Source: Actinoallomurus soli (GTDB taxonomy: Bacteria; Actinomycetota; Actinomycetes; Streptosporangiales; Streptosporangiaceae). Taken from it: a stretch of 64,000 nt of DNA. Position numbers and translations under genes: made by a program. Positions within the stretch are counted from its first letter, which is position 1. The number at the start of each line of letters is the position of its first letter. The notes under the pieces are model-generated. The model worked only from the letters and a program-made list of their open reading frames with translations. It searched no databases and was not told where the DNA came from. This document shows positions 6,874 to 15,948 of this stretch, piece after piece. The stretch covers positions 1 to 64,000 of the forward strand of contig NZ_JAMXMV010000001.1 of the NCBI RefSeq assembly GCF_024055715.1, written 5' to 3'.

Positions 6874-9222
6874 GTGGATGGTGTGAAGAGCGCCGAAGCC
6901 GTCATCGACAACGGCAAGTTCGGCGAACGCAAGATTCGATTCGAGACGGGCCGACTCGCCCGTCAGGCGTCCGGTTCGGCCGTCGCCTACCTCGACGACG
7001 AGACGATGGTGCTGTCCGCCACGACGGCGTCGAAGAAGCCGAAGGAGAACCTCGACTTCTTCCCGCTCACCGTCGACGTCGAGGAGCGCATGTACGCCGC
7101 CGGGCGCATCCCCGGCTCGTTCTTCCGCCGCGAGGGCCGGCCGAGCGAGGACGCGATCCTCACCTGCCGACTGATCGACCGGCCGCTGCGCCCCTCGTTC
7201 AAGAAGGGCCTGCGCAACGAGATCCAGGTCGTCGAGACGATCCTGGCCCTGCACCCGGACCACCTGTACGACGTCGTCGCGATCAACGCCGCGTCCATGT
7301 CGACGCAGCTCGCGGGCCTGCCGTTCTCCGGCCCGATCGGCGGCGTGCGCGTCGCGCTGATCGAGGGCCAGTGGGTGGCGTTCCCGACCCACTCGGAGCT
7401 GGCGAACGCCACGTTCGACATGGTCGTCGCGGGCCGCGTGCTCGAGGACGGCGACGTTGCGATCATGATGGTCGAGGCCGAGTCGACGCCGGGCACGCTC
7501 AAGCTCATCGCCGACGGCGCCGTGGCGCCGACCGAGGAGACGGTCGCGGAGGGCCTGGAGGCCGCCAAGCCGTTCATCAAGGTGCTCTGCCAGGCGCAGA
7601 GCCGGCTCGCCGAGGAGGCGGCCAAGGAGACGGCCGAGTACCCGATCTTCCTGGACTACCAGGACGACGTGTACGCCGCCGTGGAGGCCGCCGTCCGCAC
7701 CGAGCTGGCCCAGGCGCTGACGATCGCCGGCAAGCAGGAGCGCGAGGCCGAGCTCGACCGCGTCAAGGCCCTCGCCGCCGAGAAGGTCGGCCCGGACTTC
7801 GTCGAGCGCGAGAAGGAGATCGGCGCGGCGTTCCGCGCGCTGACCAAGAAGCTCGTGCGTGAGCGGGTCATCACGGAGAAGGTCCGCATCGACGGCCGCG
7901 GCGTGAAGGACATCCGCCAGCTGACCGCCGAGGTCGGCGTCGTGCCGCGCGTGCACGGCTCGGCGCTGTTCGAGCGCGGTGAGACCCAGATCCTGGGTGT
8001 GACGACGCTGAACATGCTCCGCATGGAGCAGATGATCGACACGCTCAACCCGGAGCGCACCAAGCGCTACATGCACAACTACAACTTCCCGCCGTACTCC
8101 ACCGGGGAGACCGGCCGCGTCGGCTCGCCGAAGCGGCGGGAGATCGGGCACGGCGCCCTCGCCGAGCGCGCCCTGATCCCGGTGCTGCCGACCCGCGAGG
8201 AGTTCCCGTACGCCATCCGGCAGGTCTCGGAGGCGGTCGGCTCCAACGGCTCCACCTCGATGGGCTCCGTCTGCGCCAGCACGATGTCGCTGCTGTCGGC
8301 CGGCGTCCCGCTGAAGCAGATGGTCGCCGGCATCGCGATGGGCCTGATCAACGAGGGCGACGAGTACGTCACGCTGACCGACATCCTCGGTGCCGAGGAC
8401 GCCTTCGGCGACATGGACTTCAAGGTCGCCGGCACCCGTGACGTGATCACCGCGCTGCAGCTCGACACCAAGCTCGACGGCATCCCGGCGAACGTCCTGG
8501 CCGCCGCGCTCAAGCAGGCCAAGGGCGCCCGGCTGGCGATCCTCGATGTCATGCAGGAGGCCATCGAGGCCCCCGGCGAGATGAGCCCGAACGCGCCGCG
8601 GATCATCACGATCAAGGTCCCGGTCGACAAGATCGGCGAGGTCATCGGCCCCAAGGGCAAGATGATCAACTCGATCCAGGACGACACCGGCGCCGAGATC
8701 ACCATCGAGGACGACGGCACGATCTACGTCGGCGCCACCGACGGCCCGTCCGCCGAGGCAGCGCGGCAGGCGATCAACTCGATCGCCAACCCGCACATGC
8801 CGGAGGTCGGCGAGCGCTACCTCGGCACCGTGGTGAAGACCACCACGTTCGGCGCCTTCGTGTCGCTGCTGCCCGGCAAGGACGGCCTGCTGCACATCTC
8901 CCAGATCCGCAAGCTGCACGGCGGCGGCCGGATCGAGAACATCGACGACGTCATCAAGGTCGGCGACAAGATCCAGGTCGAGGTCACCGAGATCGACGCC
9001 CGCGGCAAGCTGTCGCTGGCGCCGGTCGAGGTCGTCGAGCAGGAGGCCGCGGCCGCCGAGGCGGGCGGCTCCGACGACGAGGCGGCCGCCCCTGAGGGGG
9101 ACGGCGCCCAGGCCGAGCGCCCGGAGCGCCGCGAGAGCCGCGACGGAGGCGAGCGCCCCCGCCGGCGCCGCACCCGGAGCGGCGGCAGCAACAACCGTGG
9201 CGACAGCGACCGCAACTCATGA
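6874..9222 (+). CDS. pnp: Polyribonucleotide nucleotidyltransferase (PNPase)
   Basis: PNPase degrades RNA 3' to 5' phosphorolytically and, in actinobacteria, also adds 3' tails. The 782-residue protein has two RNase PH-like domains (about 10-250 and 345-560) joined by a helical domain. A KH domain follows near residue 580 ([15 protein letters not shown]), then an S1 domain around 645-710 ([16 protein letters not shown]). The last 70 residues form a low-complexity tail, acidic at first and then Arg-rich. GTG 6874 follows GAGGAGGT at about 8 bases and starts at the family's usual position. Its stop overlaps the M16 peptidase start (ATGA). Confidence 0.97.
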   Translation: MDGVKSAEAVIDNGKFGERKIRFETGRLARQASGSAVAYLDDETMVLSATTASKKPKENLDFFPLTVDVEERMYAAGRIPGSFFRREGRPSEDAILTCRLIDRPLRPSFKKGLRNEIQVVETILALHPDHLYDVVAINAASMSTQLAGLPFSGPIGGVRVALIEGQWVAFPTHSELANATFDMVVAGRVLEDGDVAIMMVEAESTPGTLKLIADGAVAPTEETVAEGLEAAKPFIKVLCQAQSRLAEEAAKETAEYPIFLDYQDDVYAAVEAAVRTELAQALTIAGKQEREAELDRVKALAAEKVGPDFVEREKEIGAAFRALTKKLVRERVITEKVRIDGRGVKDIRQLTAEVGVVPRVHGSALFERGETQILGVTTLNMLRMEQMIDTLNPERTKRYMHNYNFPPYSTGETGRVGSPKRREIGHGALAERALIPVLPTREEFPYAIRQVSEAVGSNGSTSMGSVCASTMSLLSAGVPLKQMVAGIAMGLINEGDEYVTLTDILGAEDAFGDMDFKVAGTRDVITALQLDTKLDGIPANVLAAALKQAKGARLAILDVMQEAIEAPGEMSPNAPRIITIKVPVDKIGEVIGPKGKMINSIQDDTGAEITIEDDGTIYVGATDGPSAEAARQAINSIANPHMPEVGERYLGTVVKTTTFGAFVSLLPGKDGLLHISQIRKLHGGGRIENIDDVIKVGDKIQVEVTEIDARGKLSLAPVEVVEQEAAAAEAGGSDDEAAAPEGDGAQAERPERRESRDGGERPRRRRTRSGGSNNRGDSDRNS

Positions 9223-10547
9223 CGCTGCTCGCCAGGGAACAGGAGCCCGGCTCCACCTTCGTCGTTCACCCCGGCGCCGACGGCGCCGGGGTGGTCCGGC
9301 GGACCGTCCTGCCGGGCGGGCTTCGCATCGTCACCGAGACCGTCCCCACCGTGCGTTCGGTGGCCTTCGGCATCTGGGCCGGGGTCGGGTCGCGTGACGA
9401 GTCGATCGAGGACGCCGGCGCGAGCCACTATCTCGAGCACCTGCTCTTCAAGGGCACCCGTAAGCGCACCGCGCTGGAGATCTCCTCGCTGATGGACGCG
9501 GCGGGCGGCGAGATGAACGCCTTCACCGCCAAGGAGTACACCTGCTACTACGCGCGGGTGCTCGACTCCGACATGCCGCTGGCCATCGACGTCGTCTCCG
9601 ACATGGTGACGAACTCCCTCATCGAGCCGCAGGACGTCGACGCCGAACGCGGGGTGATCCTCGAAGAGATCGCCATGCACGACGACGACCCCACCGACGC
9701 CGTGCACGACGAGTTCTCCGCCGCGCTGTTCGGCGACACCCCGCTGGGCCGGCCGATCCTCGGCACGGTCGAGTCGATCGGCGGGATCGGCCGGGACCGC
9801 ATCGCGCGGTACTACCGGGAGCGCTACGTCCCGCAGAACCTCGTCGTCGCGGCCGCCGGCAACGTCGACCACGACGAGGTCGTGCGCCTGGTGCAGGCGG
9901 CGTTCGAAGGCGTCCTCGGGGACACCGCGCAGCTGCCCAGCGCCCCGCGCATCGGCGGACCGGGCGCGTCCCCGGCGTCGGGCGTACGCTCGATCGTCCG
10001 CCCGACCGAGCAGGCCAACCTCATCCTCGGCACGGTCGGCATCACCCGCGTCGACGAGCGCCGCTTCGCCCTCGGCGTGCTCAACGCCGCGCTGGGCGGC
10101 GGGATGTCCTCCCGCCTGTTCCAGGAGATCCGGGAGAAGCGCGGGCTCGCGTACTCGGTGTACAGCTACAACTCCCAGTACGCCGACACCGGCATCTTCG
10201 GGGTGTACGCCGGATGCCTGCCCGCCAAGGTCGACGAGGTCCTCGAGATCTGCCGCGACGAGGTCGCCAAGGTGGCCGAGCACGGCATCACCGAGGAGGA
10301 GCTCGAGCGCGGCAAGGGCCAGCTGCGCGGCTCGTTCGTGCTGGGCCTGGAGGACACCGGGTCGCGGATGAGCCGCATCGGCAAGAGCGAGCTGGTCTAC
10401 GACAGCCTGCTCTCGGTCGACGACATCCTGGGCCGCATCGAGGCCGTCACGCTGGACGACGTCCGTACGGTCGGCCGCGAGATCCTGGGCCGCCCGATGA
10501 CGATGACCGTCATCGGCCCGTTCGAGGGCCGCGACTTCACCCTCTGA
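9219..10547 (+). CDS. M16-family zinc metallopeptidase
   Basis: A 442-residue insulinase/processing-peptidase-like enzyme of the type found directly after pnp in actinobacteria. The inverted zinc motif HYLEH lies near residue 70, and the third ligand region is [15 protein letters not shown] near residue 145. The C-terminal half carries the second M16 domain with [24 protein letters not shown]. No signal peptide is seen, so it is probably cytoplasmic. The substrate is unknown. The start codon overlaps the pnp stop, so expression is probably coupled. In most relatives dapB comes next, but here a 3 kb insert intervenes. Confidence 0.9.
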   Translation: MTLLAREQEPGSTFVVHPGADGAGVVRRTVLPGGLRIVTETVPTVRSVAFGIWAGVGSRDESIEDAGASHYLEHLLFKGTRKRTALEISSLMDAAGGEMNAFTAKEYTCYYARVLDSDMPLAIDVVSDMVTNSLIEPQDVDAERGVILEEIAMHDDDPTDAVHDEFSAALFGDTPLGRPILGTVESIGGIGRDRIARYYRERYVPQNLVVAAAGNVDHDEVVRLVQAAFEGVLGDTAQLPSAPRIGGPGASPASGVRSIVRPTEQANLILGTVGITRVDERRFALGVLNAALGGGMSSRLFQEIREKRGLAYSVYSYNSQYADTGIFGVYAGCLPAKVDEVLEICRDEVAKVAEHGITEEELERGKGQLRGSFVLGLEDTGSRMSRIGKSELVYDSLLSVDDILGRIEAVTLDDVRTVGREILGRPMTMTVIGPFEGRDFTL

Positions 10548-10573
10548 CGGCCGACCGCCGGAAGGCCTTGACG

Positions 10574-10619
10574 ACGCCCAGCAGTCCGCTGAGGAGATCA
10601 GCGGCGGACTGCTGGGCGT
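10574..10619 (+). terminator. Strong terminator hairpin after the M16 peptidase gene
   Basis: A perfect 16-bp inverted repeat (10574-10589 with 10604-10619) starts 26 bases after the peptidase stop. An inner stem CCGCTGA/TCAGCGG can extend it as an alternative. It marks the left border of the WD40/toxin-antitoxin insert. Confidence 0.85.
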
Positions 10620-10721
10620 TCGCCTGGGCGGCTACCCTGGCGGACGTCCGGCAGCGGGGAGGGCACGTTCCAGGCCGCCATCATCCGAGATGATGAGGCG
10701 ACCTAGGCCCTCGTACGCGTC

Positions 10722-12239
10722 ATGGCCAGGTCCGGCGCCCTACAGCGAGGACGAACAGCGGTGCTTCGTGGACGGCGTACGGGCCGGGGAGTCGGACGAT
10801 CTGATTCGATTGTTCCGGTTGTGCCTCCTGACCGCGGTCCCAACGGCTCGCACATCAGTGCGAGCTTTGGCTTCGGGCCGGCTTCTTACAGTTCCGAGGT
10901 GGAGCTGCTGGCCGGCGCGTGGGATGCCGGTGGCGGTTGGGTCTGGAACGCGGTCACCGGGGAGATCGTTCGAGCTTTCGCGCGGTCGAGTGCACGCCTC
11001 GGTCGCGTGGCCTTCGCCCCGGGAGGCGCCGCCGTCGCCGCGATGACGCAGGATGGAGCGCTGCTGATCTGGCGGGAAGGCGGAGCCGATGTAGTGATCC
11101 CCTCTCTGGGCATGGACGTGACGATGGCCTGGAGCCCTGATGGATCGAGGATCGCGACGGGAGACCCGGAAGGGGTCATCGCGGTATACGACGCGGTCTC
11201 CGGGGAGCGCGTCCGAGGGTTCCGGACAGGCCCACCCGGTAGGCCCTTTGATCATGCCGTCCGTGCGATGGCCTGGCGTCCGTGTGGTTCGGCGATCGCG
11301 GTGGCGGACGGTTCCGGGTACATCAGGCTATGGAGCCTGGACACGGCTACGTCGGAACAGTTGACGATGACCCCCTCGCCGGTCTACTCGATGTCGTTCA
11401 GCCGGGACGGTCACCACGTGGGAGCCGCCGGGCAACACGGATACGCGGCGATCCTTGAGACCGGTGCCGAGCGGGCCATGGTCACTCTCGTCGGACATGT
11501 CGATACGCTCGCAGCCACCGCGTTCTCCCGTAACGGCAGAATCTTCGCGACGGGGGGCAGGGACCGTACAGTCCGCGTGTGGGATGTGCGGACCGGCGAA
11601 CTCAAGAATGTCTGCTCTGGGCTCAAGGCGCAGATATTCGCGATCGGCTTCACCTCCGATGACACGCGGCTCGTCGCCGCTGACGGAGACGGCTCGATCG
11701 CCAGATGGGACTTGGGCTCGGACAGTCTGGTGTCGGTCGTCCAACGATCGGCTCCCGGTCCCCAGAGGCCTCCTGCCCAGGTTCACGAGCCCTTGGCGCC
11801 GTGGTGTCGGATGGTCGAGAAGATCCGCTGGAGCGACCTACGCTGCGGCTGCGGCAACAGCGGCGCCCACCTCCCCACGGCCCTCGCCGGCCTGCTGTCC
11901 GCTCGAGCCGGCCGGGAGCCGAGCGGCCGCGGTCTCGCCGGTCACATCGAAGAGCAGGGCATGCTGTTCGAGGTCGCGGTCTCCGTTACGAAGGTGCTTC
12001 TCATCGCACTGGAAGGAGACCTGCCCGCAGCCTCCCGCCGTACGGTGCTGTCCTTGTTGCTCGACATGGTCTCCGGAGAGTCACACTATTCGGAGGCGCG
12101 GAGCGGGAGGCCGGACCTCGAAATCGAATGCCAGCGGATTGTGAGTGAACGAGTCGAAGTATTGCACCGTGAGCTTCGAGAGGAGACCGTTCCAGGCGGC
12201 TCTGCTTATGCGTCCGAGATTCTACGGTACGTGCAATAG
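10722..12239 (+). CDS. WD40-repeat protein with a helical C-terminal domain
   Basis: Up to 505 residues. Seven WD-type blades can be read one after another (about residues 58-345), including GGGWVWNAVTGE, GYIRLWSLD and the classical GGRDRTVRVWDVRTGE, so a complete seven-bladed propeller is likely. A separate C-terminal part (about 363-505) begins MVEKIRWSDLRCGCG. It resembles the HEAT-like helical proteins common in actinomycete genomes, some of which sit beside polymorphic toxins. The first 45 residues in this frame are Arg-rich and unlike a folded protein, while the +1 frame over the same bases looks more natural, so the start is unsure; GTG 10821 is another option. GC is lower than in neighbours, suggesting transfer. 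Function is unknown. Confidence 0.65.
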   Translation: MARSGALQRGRTAVLRGRRTGRGVGRSDSIVPVVPPDRGPNGSHISASFGFGPASYSSEVELLAGAWDAGGGWVWNAVTGEIVRAFARSSARLGRVAFAPGGAAVAAMTQDGALLIWREGGADVVIPSLGMDVTMAWSPDGSRIATGDPEGVIAVYDAVSGERVRGFRTGPPGRPFDHAVRAMAWRPCGSAIAVADGSGYIRLWSLDTATSEQLTMTPSPVYSMSFSRDGHHVGAAGQHGYAAILETGAERAMVTLVGHVDTLAATAFSRNGRIFATGGRDRTVRVWDVRTGELKNVCSGLKAQIFAIGFTSDDTRLVAADGDGSIARWDLGSDSLVSVVQRSAPGPQRPPAQVHEPLAPWCRMVEKIRWSDLRCGCGNSGAHLPTALAGLLSARAGREPSGRGLAGHIEEQGMLFEVAVSVTKVLLIALEGDLPAASRRTVLSLLLDMVSGESHYSEARSGRPDLEIECQRIVSERVEVLHRELREETVPGGSAYASEILRYVQ

Positions 12240-12296
12240 GGGCGCGACACGTGAATCGCTTCGGGAGCCGCGGGTGTCCACCTTGGGAGGGGTTAC

Positions 12297-12582
12297 GTGG
12301 AATCCAGCAGTGACGACAACATGGCTTCGCTCCTGATGAAAGGTGCCAGCGCCGTCTATCTACACGAAGCATCGATAATTCTTCTCGAGCGCAATGACTT
12401 CTGGTTGCGGCAGGAAGAATTCTTGCGATTCATTGAAGATCGCTGCCAGCGTCGCGGGGCACTATGGGGTCTTCTTGTATGACGTTGTTCAGGGTCTCAG
12501 CCGAGACACTGTTAAGTATGTCGCCGAAGCGATCATGTATGCGGACGGATTCCTGGGGTCGGTTGCTGATCCTCGCCCCTAA
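12297..12582 (+). pseudogene. Frameshifted small gene of unknown function
   Basis: GTG 12297 follows a good ribosome-binding site (GGGAGGGG) and reads MESSSDDNMASLLMKGASAV and onward to FIED before running to a stop at 12480-12482. From about 12440 a second frame takes over with coherent sequence (AASVAGHYGVFLYDVVQG ... MYADGFLGSVADPRP) ending at 12580-12582. Skipping one base after the GAT codon for the D of FIED joins the halves into a 94-residue protein. This reads as a single-base insertion in a once intact gene, or a sequencing error; programmed frameshifting is possible but no slippery motif is obvious. No family was recognised. Confidence 0.5.
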
Positions 12583-12711
12583 TGCGGCGGCACTATGCCA
12601 AGGTGCCGGGCCCGCGAATCGACATGGCAAGGTAGGGTGACACGTTTCCGTTTCAGAGCAGGACGGTGGCGGCGTCCCGATTCTTCCGGATTGAACGCCG
12701 TCTGCGGTCGG

Positions 12712-13047
12712 TTAGGCGGCGTGGGTATCGGCACCACGCAGGATGTAGAGGTCGTCGCCAAAGACGGCGGAAATCTGGATCTGCCCGCCGAGTGCCTGGA
12801 CATAGCGTGCGATGGTCTCGACGGTGGAGACCTCACCTCGTTCGATCTGTGACACTCGACTCTTGGTCACACCCATCTTCTCGGCGACGTCGGTTTGCGA
12901 CAGGCCGAGCGTCTTGCGGCGTTCCGCAAGGCGGTGACCATCAATGTAGGCCTGATTGCGTTTGCGTGCCTCGGTCACGCCCTGTTCGCCGCCGGCTCCG
13001 GCGACGACGTCGGCACGTACGTCACTCCACTTCGGAAAGTTCGTCAT
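12712..13047 (-). CDS. XRE-family antitoxin (HigA-like)
   Basis: A 111-residue helix-turn-helix protein. The HTH is LAERRKTLGLSQTDVAEKMG followed by VTKSRVSQIERG (about residues 43-74). The tail SAVFGDDLYILRG is the C-terminal strand seen in HigA antitoxins paired with phage-Gp49-type toxins. ATG 13047 is preceded on the minus strand by AGGAGGA. The start overlaps the stop of the upstream toxin reading (ATGA), the usual toxin-first HigBA order. The expected partner is damaged, so this gene may be an orphan antitoxin. It would bind DNA at its own promoter. Confidence 0.85.
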   Translation of the reverse strand: MTNFPKWSDVRADVVAGAGGEQGVTEARKRNQAYIDGHRLAERRKTLGLSQTDVAEKMGVTKSRVSQIERGEVSTVETIARYVQALGGQIQISAVFGDDLYILRGADTHAA

Positions 13048-13423
13048 CGATGTTCCTCCTCGACCTGGCGTTCCTTCAGATACTCCGCGTAGAGGTCTTC
13101 GGCGCGAGGGATCGCGTGTCTGTACCAACCAGACCAGTTTCCGGACTTATCCCCGCCTATCAGGACGATCGCCGAGCGCCATGGGTCGAACGCGAAAAGG
13201 ATCCGAATCCCGGTGCGGCCCGCCGAACCGGGCGCAGCTCTTTGAGCTTGTGGATGCGGGACCCCTCTAACCGGTCGACGAGCGGTCGGCCCAGGCTGGG
13301 GCCTGCCTCGGCCAGTCGGTCGATGGCGTCGACGACCTGGGCCTTTGACCGGTCGTCCAGGGCGTTGATCCAGGCGAGCAGCTCGTTGGTGACGCGGATC
13401 TGCCGAGAAGTGTAGCAAATGCT
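13044..13423 (-). pseudogene. HigB/Gp49-like (RelE superfamily) toxin, frameshifted
   Basis: Two frames together spell a Gp49-type HigB mRNA-interferase toxin. The first gives QIRVTNELLAWINALDDRS ... GRPLVDRLEGSRIHKLKELRP. The second gives GSAGRTGIRILFAFDPWRSA, then VLIGGDKSGNWSGWYRHAIP and AEDLYAEYLKERQ, ending at TGA 13044-13046. They join within the bases near 13226-13233 if one G were restored in a CCCGG(G)TT run. In addition no ATG, GTG or TTG precedes the conserved IRVTNEL segment before an in-frame stop at 13424-13426. Both defects point to inactivation, unless the base call is wrong and a rare start is used. A TACACT -10 box (13409-13414, minus strand) sits at the 5' end. Confidence 0.75.
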
Positions 13424-13433
13424 TTACCTGTGA

Positions 13434-14273
<840 letters not shown>

Positions 14274-14281
14274 TTCGTCGT

Positions 14282-14323
14282 CGGCTGAGCCCCGACCCTC
14301 CGACCCGGGCCGGGGCTCAGCCG
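14282..14323 (+). terminator. dapB terminator
   Basis: A perfect 13-bp stem CGGCTGAGCCCCG (14282-14294) with CGGGGCTCAGCCG (14311-14323) begins 8 bases after the dapB stop. Its strength and position make termination its likely role. Confidence 0.85.
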
Positions 14324-14354
14324 TGCCGATGGGGGTGCCCTCAGCGGACAACGT

Positions 14355-14390
14355 CGAGGATCGTGGTGCCGTCGGCGACCACGATCCTCG
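14355..14390. repeat. Second hairpin after dapB
   Basis: CGAGGATCGTGGT (14355-14367) and CCACGATCCTCG form a 13-bp perfect stem (right arm 14378-14390) with a 10-base loop. It is an independent inverted repeat just beyond the dapB terminator. It may back up termination or insulate the repetitive region that follows. Confidence 0.6.
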
Positions 14391-14884
14391 GCACTGACGG
14401 CGGCCCCAGCCACCGTCGCCCAGGTCTCCGCCCAGGTCTCCGCGCAGCTCAGACGTTGCCGTCGGCGTTGCTGGGCCGAACGCGACGATCCGGACACCTC
14501 GCCTCTACATCGGCGGCAACTTGGCGACGGCGGCGGCGAAGTGGCCGCGCCGGCGGTGAGATCGCGGCGGCGGTGAGGTTACGGCGGCGGTGAGGTTACG
14601 GCGGCGGCGACATGACAAGAGTGGCGGCAAAGCCGACCACGCCGGCGGCGAGCCGGCCACAACGGCGGCAAGCGGACCTTGGCGTCGGCGTTGCCGGGCG
14701 TAAGACGGCAATCCGGGTACTCCGCCGCCACGTCGACTGCGAACTGGCAAGGGCGACGGTGAAGCGACCACGTCGGCGGCACGCCGGCATGGCACTGGCG
14801 ACGACAACCCCGCCGCACCAAGGGCGAGCCGACCACGGCGGCGAATCCGCCTCGCCTCGGCGACCCTGCTTCGCCCGGCGGCCT

Positions 14885-15052
14885 GCCTCGCCCTCGCGAA
14901 CTCGCTTCGCTTCGGCGGACCCGCCTTACTCCGGCGGCCTGCCTCGCCCTCGCGAACTCGCTTCGCTTCGGCGGACCCGCCTTACTCCGGCGGCCTGCCT
15001 CGCCCTCGTGAATCCGCTTCGCTTCGGCGGACCCGCCTTAGTCCGGCGGCCT
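14885..15052. repeat. Three tandem copies of a 56-bp repeat
   Basis: Copies start at 14885, 14941 and 14997 with an exact 56-base period and no spacers. The first two are identical over nearly the whole unit; the third has a few substitutions. A degenerate partial copy precedes the first. Each unit carries two small hairpins, GCGAA-N5-TTCGC and GGCGG-ACC-CGCC (the first is weakened in copy 3). The array ends exactly where the minus-strand gene's stop codon begins. Confidence 0.9.
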
Positions 15053-15786
15053 CAGGCGTTCAGGCGGGTCAGCACGCTCTCGATCACGGCGTGGACCGAC
15101 TCGCGGGAGCCTCGGCGGAGGTAGGCGCGGACGCGGCCCAGGACGTCGACGCGGGTTCCGTGGCCCAGGCCCGCGCGAAGGTGCAGCGGGCCGGAGCGGC
15201 CCGGCGGGCCGTACCACCAGGCGGCGTCGCGCGTGTGCCGCCGCAGGACCTCGCCCGCGTACGCTCCGGCGAGCACGATCAGATCCCCGTCGCTGAACTT
15301 CTCGTCCTCGTCGTCGGCGCGCAGACCGTGCAGGCGCCGCCGCTCCTCCAGGGCGTCGTCCACGAGTGCGAGGGACTCGATCGAGCCGTCCAACCCGTTC
15401 GCGGCGGCGAACGCCGCCGCGTTCGCGCCCTGCAGGGCTCCGATGTCCGGCGTGCCGTCGAGCAGGTTGGGGTGGCGGGCCGGGCGCCCCTTGGCCGGGC
15501 GGGGGCGCGACGGGCTGCCGATCGTCGCGGCGATGTCGCGGTCCCACAGGAACTGCAGCACGCTCTCGGGCGGTTCGCCGGTGCTGTGGACCAGGACGGT
15601 GGAGCGGTGTCCCTCGCCGCCGATCCGCTCGGCGTGCGCGAGCGCACCGGCCACCTTGATCATCAACTGGACGTACTCCAGGGCCTCGCGGTCGGGCACC
15701 CAGTCGTCCGCCACGAGCCACAGCCCCTGGTCGCCGCCGGGGGAACCGGTCACAAGGTCGACGCTGTCGAGGTCGGCGAGGCCCAC
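15052..15786 (-). CDS. Conserved hypothetical protein, 244 residues
   Basis: The product was not assigned to a named family. It is soluble, acidic in the middle (ADDEDEKFSDGD), and contains the compact segment GDLIVLAGAYAGEVLRRHTR followed by AAWWYG near residues 170-195. It has a C-terminal strand-helix segment (GTRVDVLGRVRAYL). It resembles proteins where a GAYxGEV segment marks a conserved core. GTG 15786 is chosen because GGAG lies about 8 bases upstream on the minus strand; a longer reading to 15879 adds low-quality sequence. It is divergent from the SpoIIE-type phosphatase gene. No function is proposed. Confidence 0.6.
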   Translation of the reverse strand: MGLADLDSVDLVTGSPGGDQGLWLVADDWVPDREALEYVQLMIKVAGALAHAERIGGEGHRSTVLVHSTGEPPESVLQFLWDRDIAATIGSPSRPRPAKGRPARHPNLLDGTPDIGALQGANAAAFAAANGLDGSIESLALVDDALEERRRLHGLRADDEDEKFSDGDLIVLAGAYAGEVLRRHTRDAAWWYGPPGRSGPLHLRAGLGHGTRVDVLGRVRAYLRRGSRESVHAVIESVLTRLNA

Positions 15787-15948
15787 AGGATGAACTCCGT
15801 ACGGGGGAAGTGTTCGCTGCGGCGAACATTGTCGCGCCGTTGGGCATCCGTGTGCACTTCGACCCGCCGCGCACCCCATACTCGCGTGATCCTGGGCCCG
15901 CGGCCGTGCCGTTTACCGCTGCAGCGGCCGGGGTAGGCGTCCCACGAG

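Larger units (their letters stand above)
14274..15051. other. Repetitive non-coding stretch
   Basis: No credible gene lies here; open frames in this stretch are low-complexity Arg/Pro/Ala strings. It holds two hairpins near dapB, then GGCGGC-rich sequence with a 17-bp unit (gtgaggttacggcggcg) repeated in tandem near 14570-14605. Two diverged copies of a block beginning TCGGCGTTGC, around 14463 and 14683, follow. The stretch ends in a 56-bp tandem array directly against the stop of the minus-strand gene at 15052. It could be degenerated coding DNA or an expanding repeat locus. Confidence 0.6.

Noticed and set aside
6772-8919. 715-codon open frame on the minus strand opposite pnp
   Set aside because: It is a high-GC antisense shadow: its composition (Leu/Asp/Gly/Arg/His-rich, repetitive) follows from pnp third-position bias, and pnp is certain.
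14885-15052. Could the 56-bp repeats be a CRISPR array?
   Set aside because: The copies are directly adjacent with no unique spacers, the period is constant, and no cas gene is near.
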